A stretch of 64,000 bases of DNA from Selaginella tamariscina (Eukaryota; Streptophyta; Lycopodiopsida; Selaginellales; Selaginellaceae). Shown here piece after piece: positions 11,551-21,656 of this stretch. Location: contig PUQB01000009.1 of assembly GCA_003024785.1 (NCBI GenBank), forward strand, positions 145,001-209,000, read 5' to 3'. Position numbers and translations under genes: made by a program. The first letter of the stretch is position 1. Each line of letters opens with the position of its first letter. Below the pieces are notes generated by a model. That model had not been told where the DNA came from and ran no database searches. It saw nothing but the letters and a program-made list of their open reading frames with translations.

Positions 11551-11940
11551 CCTTCTCGTCCTTTCTTCGTTGAAGCAGATGCCTCGGATTTTTGTAGTAG
11601 GATCCGTTATCACAAGTTGGAGAGACAAGTTGCTTCATCTGTAGCTTTTCACTCTCGTAAGTTCCTTCGGCGGAGATCAATTACGAGATTCATGACAAGG
11701 AACTCAAGGCCATTGTGGATTCGTTCGAGGAGTGGCGGCATTTCCTGGAAGGTGCTGCACATCCTGTACAAGTTCTTACGGATCACAAGAACCTGGAGTT
11801 TTCAAACGGCTCGAGTTCTCAGTCGGCGACAGGCTAGGTGGGCAAGTTCCTATCACGTTTTGATTTCGTCATCGTCTACAGGCCCTTTTCGGAATGGCAA
11901 GGCGGACGCATTGTCTAGGCGCTCTTACCTTGCACCGACC
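11550..11940 (+). pseudogene. Chromovirus RNase H domain, frameshifted
   Basis: FFVEADASDF at 11565-11595 is the opening D-A-S motif of Ty3-type RNase H. Later pieces read in other frames around 11640-11930: VAFHSRKF, then a Glu/Lys-rich stretch, then GKADALSRR at 11895-11925, the usual N/K-x-A-D-A-L-S-R end of the domain. Several indels separate these motifs. Confidence 0.7.
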
Positions 11941-12149
11941 CGGGCGATCCTGCATATGACTGTCAAAGGCAAGTGTTGTTGGGTCCTGATCGATTCCGGC
12001 TTGCGGCACTACAGGTTCATCAGGCTCCAGCAAATTCAACACTCCTACAGGACATCCGTTCGCAGTTGGCTACAGACGACTTGGCAAAGAATGTGTTCTC
12101 ACACATTCATCCTGACATTGCAAGTTCCTCTTCCTCCAGTTCCCGTCAG

Positions 12150-12900
12150 ACTACAAGTTGTTCACCATACAGGATGGACTCCTGTACCGGGAAGGTCTCC
12201 TGTACGTTCCTGTTGGTGTTTGCAGGACTCGTGTGGTACAGGATTGTCATGATACCCCGGCTACAGGACATTTTGGTGTGGCCAAGACAGTTGAGTTGGT
12301 GACTCGCAACTATTGGTGGCCTGGGTTGCGAGGTTTTGTGGAAAGGTTTGTACGGAGTTGTGACACCTGCAACAGGTCGAAGATGCCTCGTCATGCACCT
12401 CTGGTCTTCTTCGTCCTCTTCCTGTTCCTTCTGCTCCTTGGAGATCCATTTCTATGGATTTCCTCACAGATCTTCCTCCTTCTCGTGGATTCGATGCAGT
12501 TCTTGTGGTGGTTGACCGTTTCACCAAGCAGGCTCATTTCCTACCCTGCAAAAGACAGCTACAGGTCAGACAACTGCTGAGTTGGTGATCCGAAGTGTTC
12601 CGACATCATGGTCTTCCTGAGAGCATTGTTTGATCGAGGTCCACAATTCATGTCCAAGTTTTGGCGAGAGCTTCTTCGGAGTCTACAGGTTAAAGCGGAT
12701 CTTTCTTCAGGATATCACCCCAAACTGATGGGCAGTCAGAACGCACAATTCAGACCTTGGAGCAATATCTTCGTTGCTTCATCAGTTACCAACAGGACAA
12801 CTGGTTGGACCTTCTTCCAATGGCGGAGTTTGCCTACAACAACTCCATTCACGCATCTACAGGCCAACACCTTTCTTTGCTCTTACAGGCCACCATCCAC
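12150..12900 (+). pseudogene. Chromovirus integrase (zinc domain and catalytic core)
   Basis: The zinc domain has the HHCC pattern: HDTPATGHFG at about 12248-12280, YWWPGLR at 12312-12332 and CDTCNRSK at 12360-12385. The core follows with [15 protein letters not shown] sequence near 12510-12545, FDRGPQFMSKFWRELL at 12627-12675 (one residue differs from the family's S-D-R-G) and [15 protein letters not shown] at 12802-12848. Integrase inserts the cDNA into the host genome. Frame changes near 12400, 12550 and 12725 break it. Confidence 0.82.
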
Positions 12901-13299
12901 GTTTTGACTTTGCTCCTCCTGCTTCTCCTTCTTCCGCTCCTGCAGTACAGGATCGTCTCCAGCATTTCAGGTACAGGATGATCTCCAGGTTCATCTTCAG
13001 CAGGCACAGGAACGTACAAGCATCATGCTGATGCTCACCGTCACCGGCACCTGCATACAAGATTGGTGATCTCGTGTGGCTTCTTCGTCGACACATTCGC
13101 ACCAACAGGCCTTCTTCTAAGTTGGATTTTCAACGATTGGGCCCTTATAGGATGGCGGAGGTAAATCCTGTAGCTTTCCGACTCGAGTTACCATCTACGG
13201 TGAAACTTCATCCTGTGTTTCACACCTCCTTGTTGGAGCCGTATCATCCTTCTTCTCTTCCTGGTCTTCTCTTCTCCTCCCCCTCCTGTGGTCATTGCT

Positions 13300-13506
13300 G
13301 GTGAACCTGAGTACGAAGTTGCAGCCATCCTTGATTCTCGTCTTCATCGGCCAACTTCAATACTTGGTGGATTGGAAAGGTTATTTGCCTACCGATCGCA
13401 CTTGGGAACCTGCATCCAACTTACTCCATGCTTCTTCCAAAGTTGCTGCTTCCATCGGCATTATCCTGCTAAACCAGGTCCCAAGACTCGTGGAACTCGT
13501 CCTTAG
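13300..13506 (+). pseudogene. C-terminal chromodomain of the integrase
   Basis: EYEVAAILDSRL at about 13309-13345 and YLVDWKGYLPTDRTWEP at about 13360-13411 form a chromodomain, with the aromatic and W-K-G-Y positions kept. HYPAKPGPKTRGTRP and a TAG stop at 13504-13506 close the polyprotein nine bases before the 3' LTR. Chromodomains direct chromovirus integration toward particular histone marks. Two frames are needed here, joined near 13350 and near 13450. Confidence 0.85.
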
Positions 13507-13514
13507 GGAGGTGC

Positions 13515-14025
13515 TGTCACGACCCGATACAGGATACAGGATCCGGATACAGATAGGATACGGATACAGGATATGCTACAATATACTAAGGATATTCCTA
13601 CAGGATATTCTACAGGATATGCCTATAGGATATTCCTAAAGGATATGCCCAGAGGATATGCTACAGGATATGCCTAGAGGATAAGGGTCACCTTTTTAGC
13701 TCATGACTAGATTAGGCTTAGCTAGCTTGGAGTTGTGAGCATAAAAGCTCCGACCTAATTGTTGTACAATCAGTTACTATCAACACCAGTCTTTCTATGA
13801 TCAATCTTGTCTTGTCTTGTCTTGCTCCTTGCTTCCTGTTCTTCTTTGTCTTTCCTAGTTCCTATCCTGCTTCTGTCTTGCTCCTGGTTCCTGTCTTGCT
13901 CCTGTCTTGCTCCTGGTTCCTGTCTGCTCCTGTCTTGCTCCTAGTTCATGCCTGCTCCTGTCTTGTTCTTAGTCCTTGTCCTGCTCTTGAGTCAAGCCTC
14001 CTTGCTCTTGGATCGTGGCTTGACA
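13515..14025 (+). repeat. 3' LTR of the nested chromovirus
   Basis: Starts TGTCACGACCCGATACA, ends GGCTTGACA, and is followed by CATAC (14026-14030). It has the same U3 repeat zone around GGATATGCCTA (about 13570-13685), a TATA-like CATAAAAG (13739-13746) and the word CAGTTACTATCAA (13771-13783). The part beyond is rich in CTTGTCTTGCTCCTG-like repeats (13800-13980). Confidence 0.92.
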
Positions 14026-14030
14026 CATAC
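14026..14030. repeat. Target site duplication CATAC, right copy
   Basis: It matches 8033-8037 exactly and directly follows the terminal CA of the 3' LTR. Confidence 0.9.
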
Positions 14031-14700
14031 AATCCTGGGGATAATCGTAATAGCTCTCCCAAGGTTACTGACACTTGGGTTTCTTGCACCTTCCCGGCAA
14101 GGGCCTCATGCACTCTCGTCGTGCCTCTGGCCCTTGGACCTTGTGCCAGTCTCACCTATTTCGTAGCAGCCTCCACCTTGGCGCGCCTTCTCTCCCACTG
14201 ACCTGGTTCTGCCACTTCCTCCTCACTAGACTCCAAGTCTTCCTCCTCCAAGTCAACTGGTAGTCTCATATGTTGGGCTTGCGATCTCGATTTGCCCAGC
14301 ATTGCAGGTCAGGGGGTGACATTTCTACATGGTGGGCCTGTGGTGTGGGGCTTGGTGCTACTATGGCCGAGGCTGGTCCTTCGACCATCCTTGTGGCCTT
14401 TAGTACGTGCTCTTCTAGCATGGGCTTGAGCATCACGATCCAAGAGCATGGGTATAGTGGATGGTTTCTGCTGCACTATGTGCAGATCAGCTCTCAGCGT
14501 TCCGGCCATTTGTTCCTATCATCGTACCTTGGTCGATTCTGTTGGCACTCCCAGGAGTGTGACCTCTGGTTGTGGTCTCCTGATCGCGATTTGCGGCGGG
14601 GTTGGCCACTGCTGTGGCCCCCATATCGTTGGTCACCTAGGTGGTCCACCTCCTGTCACTCAACGACCTAGGCGGCTGCCTGGGGTAGCATGTGTTTTAG
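14031..14700 (-). pseudogene. Element A gag-protease junction region, decayed
   Basis: Minus-strand sequence of element A resumes after the nested insertion. It corresponds in position to 18650-19330 of element B, which holds a zinc-knuckle-like segment. Here no long minus-strand frame survives and only short similar stretches remain. Confidence 0.4.
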
Positions 14701-15600
14701 AAGCTCAGTTAGCCAGTAACAATCACTGTGTTGTGGGATCCATGGACATTACACACTTTGCAAATATTTATCCCTACGTGCGGTGTATCCTAACTAAGCA
14801 AGAGTCGTCGTTAGCTCCTCCTATCGTGCTACCGCCTTGTGGGTCTCCCTTCGTTGCGATTGCCCGTCTCTCCTTCCTGGTAGGTTTTGGCACATCTGAG
14901 AGATTTTCTTCGTCCATGGTGGTGTCGTTTGCCCCCTCGGCATCTGATTTGTCATGTGTCTTCCTCTCCTAGTGTCTCTCGGCTTCCCACCTTTCAACCT
15001 TCTTGGCGTACCAGAGTAACTTGTCAAACATTCGGTCATCATTTAGGCCAATCCACTTGCTATCTCCGGCCACATACCTTCCGGTACCACATTCTCTTGG
15101 TTAAGTCGATTGGGGCATCCCTTAACCGGTGATATACCTCAGCATGCGGACTGTGTATTCATCGACCGACTCTCCCGCTTTCTGTTTCAAACTCGTTAGC
15201 TTGTGGATCACCTCTTCCTCACTTTTTTCCTCCCGAAAGGTATCCAGAAATGCCCTTTGTGCAGTTTTTTAGCGAGCTCCTTCGTTTGCCTTGTGGAATT
15301 GCATCCATCATGTGTGTGCCTTCTTGTCCAGAGTGCATGCAAATGCACTCAACTTCTTATGGTTGTTGCTTACGCTCCTCAGTCCGCATACCTGTTTGAA
15401 CTTGTGTACATGCTGGTCTACGTCCTCACCCTTCGCTCCACAGAATGCGTGTAAGGGCACTATTATGGTGCTCTCCGGCATTCGATTGAGCGCGCAGGCT
15501 AGTAAGGTCAATAGATCGATTCCCATGGCGTCTCCCTGAGCCTGAGAAGTGCTCCAATCCGAACCCTCCACTTCGGACATGCTGTAGTCTATGTCCTAGT
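14700..15600 (-). pseudogene. Element A gag, frameshifted
   Basis: The minus strand carries the same protein-like segments as element B gag but in broken frames. SEVEGSDWSTSQAQGDAMG at about 15580-15525 matches the B copy near 20200. DQHVHKFKQVCGLRSVSNNH lies at about 15420-15360. A later piece reads DRDGQSQRRETHK-like sequence at about 14860. Gag would form the particle. Several stops make it non-functional. Confidence 0.6.
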
Positions 15601-16964
15601 ATTTTGCGGGTACCTTTTTCTCCCTCACACCCCTGCCCTCCTATTAAGGGTGGGTGACAAGGACGGGCTCCTCCCGGCTGTCCCTCGAGGGCCCCCTTCG
15701 CGGGACCAACCTGATGTTTGGTGGCATGGCATACGTCGATTGGACGGTATTTCCTCATCTAGTGAGTGGCTTTACAAGACCATGCGCGGAATCCCCTCAC
15801 GGCATCTAGGCGGTTGTGATTGACGGGGCGGATCCTCCTCGCCCTGAGACAGTATCCCCTCGTCTTGTGGTGATTATGGCTCTACCGTGTGCCCTAGCGG
15901 ATTTCCCTCGCGGGGCCGATATGGTCTTGGTTGCTAGGGTAGATTTCCCTCGCCCCTGGACAGAATCCCCTCGTCAGAGTGGCCACTATGTGGCCCCCCT
16001 TACTAGTACCTCGTTTCAATTTGTTAGTTTGTTGACATCTAGTCACCTTCGCACAGGTGGTTGTCCCATGTGTACCCCCCAACCTTCCAAAGCCTCAAGT
16101 TCTCCTCCTGGTAACCACATTGGCCTGCTGTGTTGTCCGATCAGTTGAACTCCTGGTGTAGAGGTTGCTTTGTCGATAATCAATGCCCCTCCTTGTGGGG
16201 CCTTCCGAATGAGGCTCTTCCTCCCTTCTTTCGGGCAGCCACGGGCCCCTCGTCTTACCCTAGTGGGTGATGGCGGCACTAGGTTTCCTACCTTATGTCC
16301 CTCGGGCACTGGCCACCTAGCTCTCGTCCCCCATTGCTATCCATGCTGCTTTTGCCACCTCAAGATTCCTGCCTCCAACACAGGCCTTCCCTCTCCTGGG
16401 GTTCTCCTATGCATGTTTTCTTACCTCGGGGGTACTCATCAAACACGAGTTCTACTCTTTAGTGGGGGCTCATCGTAGCCATCACTTTCACCTACGTCGA
16501 GGGGTGGGGGGCTTCCATTGTCCTACCATCCATCCCACTCTGCATTGTAGGTCATTGTCGGGTGGGGTCGCTCGTCCAGGTGCTGCTCATTCCTACACGC
16601 TCCTATACTTGGAATAACATCCGAGGGTGCTACGCGTTCTTCATATCTCCCTTCATCGTCTGCGACTTACGATCGCCTCTACTGTTGCTATGCCGAGTTT
16701 ACCGCTTCTCGGAGACTCAGCCATGCGGTGTTTGTGTCATTTCCTAGGGTAGGCGAGGTAGGGGCCGATTGTGGCAACCGGGGTGCTTCTTTGCCTTCCA
16801 TCAACCTTCCTCGACCGGCTAGACGCATCCTCCTAGCCAACTGATGCTCGCTAATTTCTAGTCGTTCAAACGAGTTAATCCCGGTTCTCTTTCGGGTCGC
16901 AACTCTACTTGGTACGGTGGACTCCATCCGTGTGTACTATTTATCCCTCCGTGATCGCCACAAA
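15600..16964 (-). other. Element A leader and 5' gag region
   Basis: Minus-strand leader between the 5' LTR and gag. It matches the 20250-21656 region of element B throughout with many substitutions. Short Pro/Gly/Arg-rich open frames (16309-16043, 15758-15426) may be the start of gag, but no intact reading frame joins them. Next to the LTR, minus-strand TGGCGATCACGGAGGG (about 16961-16946) is a possible tRNA-type primer site, because it starts with TGG. Confidence 0.45.
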
Positions 16965-17631
16965 TGGTCGTTGGGGACTCCGCATGCCAAATGTGGTGCT
17001 TGCTATGAAGTCTCGATGGTTGCTAGGACGTTGTGGATAGCATCCAATCATGGGGGTCTACGCTGATAACCAGCCTTACCTCAGGAACACCGGAAGGTGC
17101 TGAATGGCCTCTACCCAGACGCCGTGAGGGTTGTGGGGGAGTTCTCCTAGAGCAGTGTTGCTGCTTGGTAGCTGAGTATGTTGTTGGCCTAGGAGTGGAG
17201 CGAGAGGAGAATCACCGGATAGATGGTGAACAGAAGGAACATGTATTTATGTATATATATATTACAAGTTGCCTTAGGAAGGTGGAGCAAGATACAAGAC
17301 AAAAACTGGATTAGAAGGACCTCGATCCACTACCAGCCTTCCTCCTTATATAGTGGGTCGACTAGCACTAGACCCTAGGTACATGTGGCACTCTCTCACT
17401 GGTCTGCCACCATGTGACAGAGTCCTTCCTATCACATTTATGCGCCTCCTTTACGCGTGCTGTCCCGAGTACCCTGGGTAGTTGATTCAAATGATCAGAT
17501 CTATGCCTGGTTAAGCACCACATGACAACTATCGCCCTCAGTCCGTACCTGTGGTACCTTCCTTGCTCAACACTCCGTCCCATCGCTTGTTCATGCCGCA
17601 TGGCAGTTTGACGGTGGTCAAACCCCCATCA
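16965..17631 (-). repeat. LTR copy 2, shared by elements A and B
   Basis: Minus-strand termini are TGATGGGGG at 17631 and ACGACCA at 16965 (TG...CA). It aligns with copies 1 and 3 over its length. It serves as the 5' LTR of element A and sits at the 3' end of element B, which makes a three-LTR array. Its TATA hairpin is degraded on one arm. Confidence 0.85.
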
Positions 17632-18334
17632 ACCATCAACTGTCCATCGTAGTGCTTGATCGTCATTGCCGCTCGTTGTGACCCTTATAATGTCTGGTGA
17701 AGCCCACCCTAGTCTTAACTGTAGGGACTTTCTAGTTGGTCCCTCCCCACCAAGGCCTTCCACCACTAGTCCCATGTGTCCCATCCTTGGGACTCTGCAC
17801 CTCACTTCTATCAGGGAATGTCCTTGCAAGGGCTCTTCCCTCCCCTGCTTCCATAGCTGATCTCTGATTAGCTATGGCTATAGGTATTCTCGGTTGAGGC
17901 CATGGTTGGTATGGGGTTGTCGATCGAGTCCACTATCGGGCTTGGATCATGCCCACTTAGATGGCTTAGTCGTCCGGTTGTGGTGCGTCTAGGTGGCTCC
18001 TCCGAAGTTGCGAAGGTAGTCGGTGAACCGGTCCTTGTGCTCCCACATTGTGTTTTATTGTTTTGGGCTTTGGGTGCTCCCCCAGCAACCCTCAATTTGC
18101 CAATGCGGTGCTTGACCTAGTGGGAGTGCTCCCACCCTACGTGGCCCAAGCCTGATGGATAGGTGCAGGAGGCCGCCGTTTCGCCGTCATCCAATCCTTC
18201 GTGCCTACCTGGCGCAAAGTGTTCTAGCACTCTGAATCATTGCGCAGGTGCCCGGACTTGCCTTGCGGCCACATATCTTAGTCCCCTCCTGGTGCGAAAT
18301 CTTATTTGCTAGTGCTCCCAATCATGTTGTACAT
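17632..18334 (-). pseudogene. Element B 3' remnant after the pol deletion
   Basis: Between the shared LTR and the protease frame. A minus-strand frame (17829-17629) resembles an integrase C-terminal piece only weakly (WASPDIIRV...QALRWTVDG). A second frame (18095-17868) is Thr/Ser/Pro-rich and is not recognised. CATAGCTGATCTCTGATTAGC at about 17850 resembles 5588-5610 in element A, so part of the integrase region may persist. Confidence 0.35.
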
Positions 18335-18643
18335 TCATGCCCCTATGCCAAGGGCGACCAAGAAGTAAGTTGAATCCCCTCCAGTGTGCATGTTGAGGAC
18401 GACGACATTTACCCAAAATTTGACCACTTGGATTTCGACTTTTATTGCCCTTAGGATACTCTTGGGTGTTACCTTGGCTTGATTTGCCATATGTACTTGG
18501 AAGAGAGTCGGCTCCAAGGTTGGCATACTTAGTTCATGATGAAGTTTTGTTGATATGATGTTCATTGCCGACCCTTCGTCTATAATCACATAGTTGATTG
18601 TACAACCTGCCATCCAAACTAGAATGGTTGGCACATCATCCAC
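18335..18643 (-). pseudogene. Element B retropepsin-like protease
   Basis: An open minus-strand frame of 102 codons. VIIDEGSAMNIIS at residues 20-32 is the aspartic protease active-site region, in the I-I-D-x-G-S variant. A later hydrophobic strand (VNVVVLNM) and DSTYFLVALG near the end stand where the family has its L-L-G-R-P-W motif, here altered. It is better preserved than the same region in element A, but isolated from any RT. Confidence 0.7.
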
Positions 18644-19034
18644 GAAGTCTATTGTGGTTGCAATGCCTCTGGGTCAGGAGCTGATCCTCGTGGCCGAGCC
18701 TTGTATAGCGTGGTTGAAAAAAGTGGCACTACTTGTCATGTCAATGCCCTGGCCTCTCCTCTATTAAAGGCAAGACATTTTCGTCTCCTCGTTGTTTCCC
18801 TCAATTCTCGGCCCTGGTTGGGCTTTGCCAGTCCTAGAGCGTGATTGGTACGTTGGTTTGCTTTATTACTCACTACTTCAACATTGAGGGTTTTGCTGCC
18901 CATTCCTTCTTGTAGTGCCTTCCTATTCTCCTGGTTCTGCACATGTCCGGTCGACTTATTTCGTCCGCTAGGGGGGCATGTGGTGTGTTGTTATGTTCAT
19001 CCTGTCCTAGTAGTACTACCGTTACTTGATTTGC

Positions 19035-19325
19035 CTATGATGTGGGGCCAGTGGGGGTTTGCCCGTTCACCGCCCTTGTGGTGCCGGGCGCTTGCACTTC
19101 CAGCATGGGTTTGATTAATGATACCAAGGAGCACTGATAGAGCAAGTGTGGACCACCGCAAAGCACAAACTCATCTCTGCATTTTGGCTGCTTCTCCCTG
19201 TTGTTGTACCTACGACTCTGGTCTCCTGACCATGACCTCCTGCGAGGTTGGTTGTTCCCTTCCATCCTACGCCCATAACTCCTCTGACTGCCTACATCCC
19301 CCTTTGCCCTTCCTTCCACCATCAA
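19035..19325 (-). pseudogene. Element B nucleocapsid-like region
   Basis: A minus-strand frame rich in Arg, Asn and Gly, followed by CRDEFVLCGGPHLLYQCS, a variant zinc knuckle (C..., CGGPH, C). It lies between the gag body and the protease, as expected for nucleocapsid. The knuckle spacing is irregular, so RNA binding is doubtful. Confidence 0.55.
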
Positions 19326-19399
19326 TGTGTCTGCTTGTGGTAGCCTATTGCTCAGAAGTGTGGCCAGTCAATGGCAATCGTCCATGTTGTGGACCCGCG

Positions 19400-20200
19400 G
19401 ATGTTACATACCCAATAGTACTTGTCCCTACGTGTGGTGTATCCCATTTGAGCCAATGTTGCAGTTAAGTCTTCCTTCCGTGCTACCACCTGGTGGGTTT
19501 GTAGCTGCATGTCCTTTGGCTTTTGACTGTCTCTCCTTTCTGGCAAGTTTTGGGACATCTGAGAAGTTTTCCTTGTCCATAATGATGTCATTTGCCCCTT
19601 CAACGTCTAATTTGTCATGCATGTTTCTCTTCTGGCATCTCTCGGATTTCTGCTTCTTCGCCTTCTTGGTGTTGGCAAACGTCCGGTCATCGTTTAGTCC
19701 GATCCACTTGCGGATCTCCGGCCGTAGTCCCTTTCGGTACCATGTTTTCTTGGTGAGGTCGACTGGGGCATCCCTTAGCCAGGTGATGTACCCCAACATG
19801 CGGATTGTGTATTCGTCGATCGACTCTCCTGCTTTTTGCTTCAAGCTCATTAGCTTATGGATTACCTCTTTCTCGTCCTTTTCCTTCCGGAAGGGCCCTT
19901 CGTGCAATTTCCCAACAAGCTCCTTCATTTGCCTCATGGAATCGTAACCACCAGGCATGTGCCTTTTTGTTCGGAGTGCATGCAAATGCACTCAGCTTCT
20001 TGTGGTTGTCGCTTACGCTTCTCAACTCACATACTTGCTCGGACTTGTGTACATATTGGTCTACGTCTTCACCCTCGCTCCTCGAAATGCGAGTAAGGGC
20101 ACTGTTACTGTGCTCTCTTGCATCTAATTGGGTGCATGGGCTAGTAAGGTCACTGGATTGATTCCCATGGAGTCCCGTTGAGCTTGGGAGGTGCTCTAAT
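19400..20200 (-). pseudogene. Element B gag
   Basis: The longest intact minus-strand frame of the block (19991-19428, 187 codons). It contains KLHEGPFRKEKDEKEVIHKL, then SLKQKAGESIDEYTIRM, WLRDAPVDLTKKTWYRKGL and RPEIRKWIGL. This is the retrotransposon gag pattern of a Q-x-x-G-E-S-V-x-E-Y box followed by F-x-x-G-L. A KKQKSERCQKR stretch and an acidic tail follow. Upstream codons (about 20200-19990) match element A gag but contain stops. Confidence 0.75.
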
Positions 20201-21656
20201 TTGGACCCTCCGCTTCAAACGTGCTGTAGTCTACATCTTGGTATTCTATGGGTACCTTTCTCCTCCCTCGCGCCCCGCCCTCCGGTTGAGGGTGGGTGAC
20301 AAGGACAAGTCTTCCCAGTTGTCCCTTGGGGGCCCCCTTCGCGCGTGACCAAACCTAATGGCTGTATTCCCTTGTCTAGCAAGTGGCTTTGTGACCGTGT
20401 GACCCTGCAGAATCCCCTTGCTGCATCAAGATGATCATGGTTGTCGGGGCGGACTCTCCTCACCTAAGATGGTATCCTCTTTGTCTCATGGTGGTTATGG
20501 CTTTGTCGTGCACCCTTGTGGAATTCCCTCGTGGGGTTAATATGATCTTGGTCACTCGGGCGGATTTCCCTTCCCCTAGGACGGAATCCCCTCGTCCCTT
20601 GCCCAGAAAGACCACTATGTGGCCCCCCTTGCTGGTACCTCTTCCCAATCTATTAGTTCGTCGACGTCCAGTCGCCTTCATAGATACATATTATAATATA
20701 CATGCTCATGTGTTACCCAACCCTTAGGAACTTAAGCCCCTAGCTGACCATAGGTTGTCGTCCCATGTGTAACCTAGCCTTCCGAAGCCTCGAGTTCACA
20801 TCATGGTAACCACCTTGGCCTACTACATCGTTCGATCGATTGAACTCCTGTCGCAGAAGTTGTTTTGCCAGTAATCAATGGCCCTCCATGTGGGTGCCTT
20901 CTGGATGAGGCTTTTCCTCCCCACTTTCTGGTCATCCACGGTCCTCCCACCTTACCCTGGTGGGTGAGGGCAGCCCTTGGTTTCCTACCTTATGTCCCTT
21001 GTAGCATTGGCCATGCCAGACCTCCGGCTCTTATCCCCCATTGTTATCCATGCTAATTTTGCCGCCTCGAGATTCCTGGCTTCAGTGCAGGCCTTCCCTC
21101 CCCTGGGATTCTCCTGTGCGGGGTTTCCTCCCTCAGGGGGTACTCGTTGAACACGGGTTCTACTCTTCGATGTGGGGGCTCATCGTAGTTATCACTTTCG
21201 CCTACATTGAGAGGGGGGAGGGCTTCCATCGTCCTACCATCCATCCCACTTTGCATCGTGGGTCATTGCCAAGTGCTATTGATTCCTGCACACTCCTACA
21301 CCTAGAGACGTGATGTGGGTTCTTCATACCTTTCTTCATTGTTTGCGGCTTGCAACCGCCTCTACTACTGTTGTGCCAAATTTACTGCTTCTCAGAGGTT
21401 GAGCCATATGGTGTTTGCATCATTTCCTTGGGTAGGCGAGGCAGGGGCCAATTGTGGCAACCGGGGTACCTCTCTACCTTCCATTAACCTCTCTCGACCA
21501 GCCCGACACATCCTCCTGGCCAGCTGGTACTCGCTGATCTCTAATTGTTCCAACAAGTTAATCCCGGCTCTCCGGTCTCTCCTTTAGGCTGCAACCTTGC
21601 TTGCTATAGTGAACTCCATCCGTGTATAATTACTATCCCTCCATGGTCGCCACAAA
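20200..21656 (-). other. Element B leader and 5' gag region
   Basis: It matches 15600-16964 of element A throughout. No intact coding frame. Minus-strand TGGCGACCATGGAGGGA next to the LTR (about 21653-21637) is a possible tRNA-type primer site, also present in A as TGGCGATCACGGAGGG. An AT-rich 45-base insertion near 20680-20725 (ATATTATAATATACATGC) is absent from A. Confidence 0.45.

Larger units (their letters stand above)
8038..14025 (+). mobile_element. Nested chromodomain Ty3/gypsy retrotransposon (chromovirus), plus strand
   Basis: Bounded by LTRs at 8038-8486 and 13515-14025 and by the duplication CATAC on both sides. The internal order is gag with a CCHC zinc knuckle, protease, reverse transcriptase, RNase H, integrase and a C-terminal chromodomain ending just before the 3' LTR. 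That order and the chromodomain place it among the chromoviruses. Its primer site looks self-primed (see 8488-8500). Frames change in almost every domain, so this copy is inactive. It inserted into element A, opposite in orientation, and must be younger than A. Confidence 0.93.
4364..17631 (-). mobile_element. Ty3/gypsy LTR retrotransposon A, minus strand, split by a nested element
   Basis: Similar LTR copies at 4364-5015 (3' LTR) and 16965-17631 (5' LTR) bound gag and pol sequence read on the minus strand. Going from high to low coordinate the order is gag (about 15.6-14.7 kb), protease (about 8.03-7.66 kb), reverse transcriptase, RNase H, integrase. Protease-RT-RNaseH-integrase is the Ty3/gypsy order. 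A second element occupies 8038-14025, between the gag and protease parts of A. Without it A would be about 7.3 kb. Stops and frame changes occur throughout, so it is no longer autonomous. No clean target duplication was found for A. The right LTR is shared with element B. Confidence 0.85.

Noticed and set aside
14270..14972. Plus-strand frames of 133 and 174 codons
   Set aside because: Antisense of the minus-strand element A gag-protease region. The related element B keeps the coding signal on the minus strand.
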